From the IMG/VR virus record IMGVR_UViG_3300020179_000094, positions 1 to 34,504 of that record: a stretch of 34,504 nt of DNA. The stretch is one strand, 5' to 3'. The notes below the pieces were generated by a model. It had not been told where the DNA came from. It searched no databases and worked only from the letters and a program-made list of their open reading frames with translations. The stretch is from a virus. Of the stretch, positions 32,465-34,504 are shown piece after piece (positions within the stretch are counted from its first letter, which is position 1; each line of letters opens with the position of its first letter). The position numbers and the translations under genes were made by a program.

Positions 32465-34504
32465 TGAAAAATTGGACAAATCTTCATAATCATACAGTTT
32501 TCTCTATGCTCGACGGGCATGGAAGAATCGATGAGTATCTAGATAGAGCTAGATCTCTTGGTATGAAGGGATTGGCTACAACTGATCACGGCAATATACA
32601 CTCGTGGCTTGATTTTTATGATGCAGGTCAAGCTACGGGTATCAAGCCAATCCTTGGTTCTGAATTTTATCAAGCTAGAAAAACTAGATTTGATAAAGAT
32701 GAAGAAGAAAGATCTGGCCCAGCAAAAAATGAATGGGAACAAAGAGGTCCATATCATATAACAATTTTAGCTAAAAATAATATTGGATATAATAATATTA
32801 TAAAAATGTCTTCAAGATCTTTTCTTGAGGGATATTATGTTAAGCCAAGAATAGATCATCAATTGATTTCCGAACATTCAGATGGAATAATAATCTTATC
32901 TGGATGTTTAAATGGAGAAGTTTCTCAAGCATTACTCAGAAATGATTACGATTTTGCCTTGAAAACAGCGCAAAAAATGCAAGATATAGTAGGTAAAGAA
33001 AACTATTTCATAGAAATTCAAGATCATGGTTTGTATGAGCAGAAGAAAATTACTAATGGACTAATACAAATAGCAAATACTATAGGCGCTAAAATAGTTC
33101 CAACGGGGGACTGCCACTACGTGCATCAGCATGACGCTAGAGCTCACGACATTATGTTATGCGTGGCAACTAACTGCAATATACATACTCCAAATAGATT
33201 TTCTTTTAGCGGAGATGAATTCTATTTGCAATCTTATAATGATATGGAAAATAAATTTAATTCTAATTGGCTAAAAAATACCATGGACATTTATGATATG
33301 GTTGATGTAAATTTAAATTTTGGTAATATATACTTTCCAAATTTCCCCATACCTACAAGCGAAACATCAACCCAATACTTCGAAAGATTAGCCTGGAATG
33401 GTCTAAGAGAAAGATACGGAGATTCATTACCTAAACACATCATTGACAGAGCTGATTATGAGATAAAAGTTGTTAAGGAGATGGGTTTCCCCGAATATTT
33501 CTTGGTTGTTTCCGATCTAGTCAATTGGGCTAAAGATAATGGAATACGAGTTGGTTGGGGTAGAGGATCCGCGGCTGGCAGTATACTATCCTATGCATTT
33601 GGAATTACTAATCTAGATCCAATTAAGTTTGGTTTGATGTTTGAGAGATTTCTTGTAGAAGGAAGAAAGTCAATGCCAGATATTGATCTTGACTTTGACG
33701 ATAGACATAGAGATGAAGTTATCAATTATGCTAAAAATAAATATGGGCATGATCGTGTCGCTCATATATGTACATTTAATAAAACTGGCGCAAGACAGTC
33801 CATAAGAGATGCAGCAAGAGCTCTCGGATATGACTTTGCGACTGGTGACTCTGTAGCTAAATTAGTTCCACCACCAGTATTGGGAATATCAAAAAACCTT
33901 AGTGAGTGCATGGAAGTTGTAGAATTTTCACAATTATATAAAAAAGAAAACACAGCTAAAGAAATAGTAGACACTGCGTTTGGCCTAGAAGGTTTAATAA
34001 GACAAACTGGAATACACGCTGCGGGCGTAGTTATTTCCAAAGGTCCACTAACAGATTATTTACCAATTATGCAAAAGGGTATAGATAATCCAATAGTTAC
34101 CCAATGGGATATGGGTAGAGTCGAACAGTGTGGATTATTAAAAATTGATTTCCTTGGATTAAGAAATTTGGGTGTGATTGATTCTTGTGTTAAATTAATT
34201 GAGAAGCACCAAGGGAAAATTGTAGATATTGATTTAATCCCACTAGATAATGAAAAAACTTATGATGAATTGTGCAAGGGAAATTGTACTGGTGTATTTC
34301 AGCTTGAATCTTCTTCTATGAGAGAAATGATGATTGGACTTCAGCCAAGAAGCATTGAAGATATAATGGCTCTTATTTCCCTTCATAGGCCTGGTCCGAT
34401 GGGGTCTGGAATGGATAAAGAGTATATTAATAGAAAGCATGGTCGCAGCGTAATTAAATATGATCATCCAAAATTAGAAAAAGTTTTAGCTTCGTCCCTG
34501 GGAA
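32464..34504 (+). CDS. dnaE: DNA polymerase III alpha subunit (C-family), 3'-truncated by window
   Basis: The frame is open from ATG 32464 (TAATG overlap with the previous gene) to the window edge, giving 680 residues. The N-terminal PHP domain has LHNHTVFSMLDG (H8, H10), ATTDHGN, a conserved GDCHYV and other metal ligands, so proofreading-type PHP activity may be retained. The palm domain has VGWGRGSAAGS (phosphate loop) and MPDIDLDF with catalytic D406 and D408. The third Asp is in LKIDFLGLRNL (about 562). HRPGPMGSGM follows near the edge. It would be the phage replicative polymerase with its own helicase and primase, a self-sufficient replisome core. The C-terminal part, including the beta-binding and OB regions, is outside the window. 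Confidence 0.95.
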   Translation, partial: MKNWTNLHNHTVFSMLDGHGRIDEYLDRARSLGMKGLATTDHGNIHSWLDFYDAGQATGIKPILGSEFYQARKTRFDKDEEERSGPAKNEWEQRGPYHITILAKNNIGYNNIIKMSSRSFLEGYYVKPRIDHQLISEHSDGIIILSGCLNGEVSQALLRNDYDFALKTAQKMQDIVGKENYFIEIQDHGLYEQKKITNGLIQIANTIGAKIVPTGDCHYVHQHDARAHDIMLCVATNCNIHTPNRFSFSGDEFYLQSYNDMENKFNSNWLKNTMDIYDMVDVNLNFGNIYFPNFPIPTSETSTQYFERLAWNGLRERYGDSLPKHIIDRADYEIKVVKEMGFPEYFLVVSDLVNWAKDNGIRVGWGRGSAAGSILSYAFGITNLDPIKFGLMFERFLVEGRKSMPDIDLDFDDRHRDEVINYAKNKYGHDRVAHICTFNKTGARQSIRDAARALGYDFATGDSVAKLVPPPVLGISKNLSECMEVVEFSQLYKKENTAKEIVDTAFGLEGLIRQTGIHAAGVVISKGPLTDYLPIMQKGIDNPIVTQWDMGRVEQCGLLKIDFLGLRNLGVIDSCVKLIEKHQGKIVDIDLIPLDNEKTYDELCKGNCTGVFQLESSSMREMMIGLQPRSIEDIMALISLHRPGPMGSGMDKEYINRKHGRSVIKYDHPKLEKVLASSLG

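Noticed and set aside
1-34504. CRISPR arrays, tRNA genes or insertion sequences
   Set aside because: I found no regularly spaced direct repeats, no cloverleaf with conserved TTC arm, and no transposase or flanking inverted repeats. A tRNA scan would be needed to exclude unusual tRNAs.

Overview
This is a stretch of a double-stranded DNA tailed-phage (Caudoviricetes) genome or prophage-like contig. Every supportable gene is on the + strand. They are packed with 0-12 bp gaps or with ATGA/TAATG start-stop overlaps, and the order is phage-like: tail/adsorption proteins, then holin, then nucleotide metabolism, small ORFs and replication. The DNA is clearly AT-rich. Several small proteins resemble actinobacteriophage families: a two-TM protein beginning near the SGITAW motif, an r1t-like holin, an MSMEG_6728-type protein, ThyX and a class II ribonucleotide reductase. 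An actinobacterial host is therefore my inference, possibly one of the low-GC aquatic lineages, but the sequence does not prove it.

Region 1 (1-16809) is a block of eight large-to-medium structural genes, most likely tail-tip, baseplate or adsorption proteins. Visible modules are Ig-like beta domains in the first (5'-truncated) gene, a glutamine-amidotransferase-like fold segment in the second, an N-terminal peptidoglycan-binding domain in the third, and recurring beta-sandwich modules ending in similar C-terminal strands in several of them. Region 2 (16856-17950) has a repeat-containing protein with higher-GC, expression-optimised-looking codons, a two-TM membrane protein that starts inside it, and a holin. 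No endolysin is visible in the window.

A 152-bp non-coding gap (17951-18102) separates the late block from the metabolism/replication block. It holds a perfect extended -10 promoter box followed closely by a GC-rich hairpin. Region 3 (18103-21900) has an unknown gene, an adenosylcobalamin-dependent ribonucleotide reductase, an acidic protein and flavin-dependent thymidylate synthase ThyX. Together these make dNTPs and dTMP. Region 4 (21897-25974) is a run of small ORFs, a family 2 glycosyltransferase, a cytosine-5 DNA methyltransferase, a thermonuclease homologue, an MSMEG_6728/pyrimidine-dimer-glycosylase-like protein, a nucleoside deoxyribosyltransferase-like protein and a small gene closed by a very strong intrinsic terminator.

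Region 5 (25991-34504) opens with two more putative glycosyltransferases. It continues into a replication module: an HTH plus PD-(D/E)XK nuclease, DnaB-like helicase, a RecB/Cas4-like protein with a degenerate active site, an HD phosphohydrolase, a small ORF, a primase that appears to fuse PriS-like catalytic and PriL-like cysteine domains, a zinc-ribbon miniprotein and the N-terminal two-thirds of a PHP-containing DNA polymerase III alpha subunit, cut by the window end. Most interesting are the recurrent Ala/Ser-Thr-Pro tripeptides in the first tail protein (possible glycan acceptor sites, given three glycosyltransferase genes), the promoter-hairpin leader, the putative single-chain PriS-PriL primase and the degenerate nuclease.
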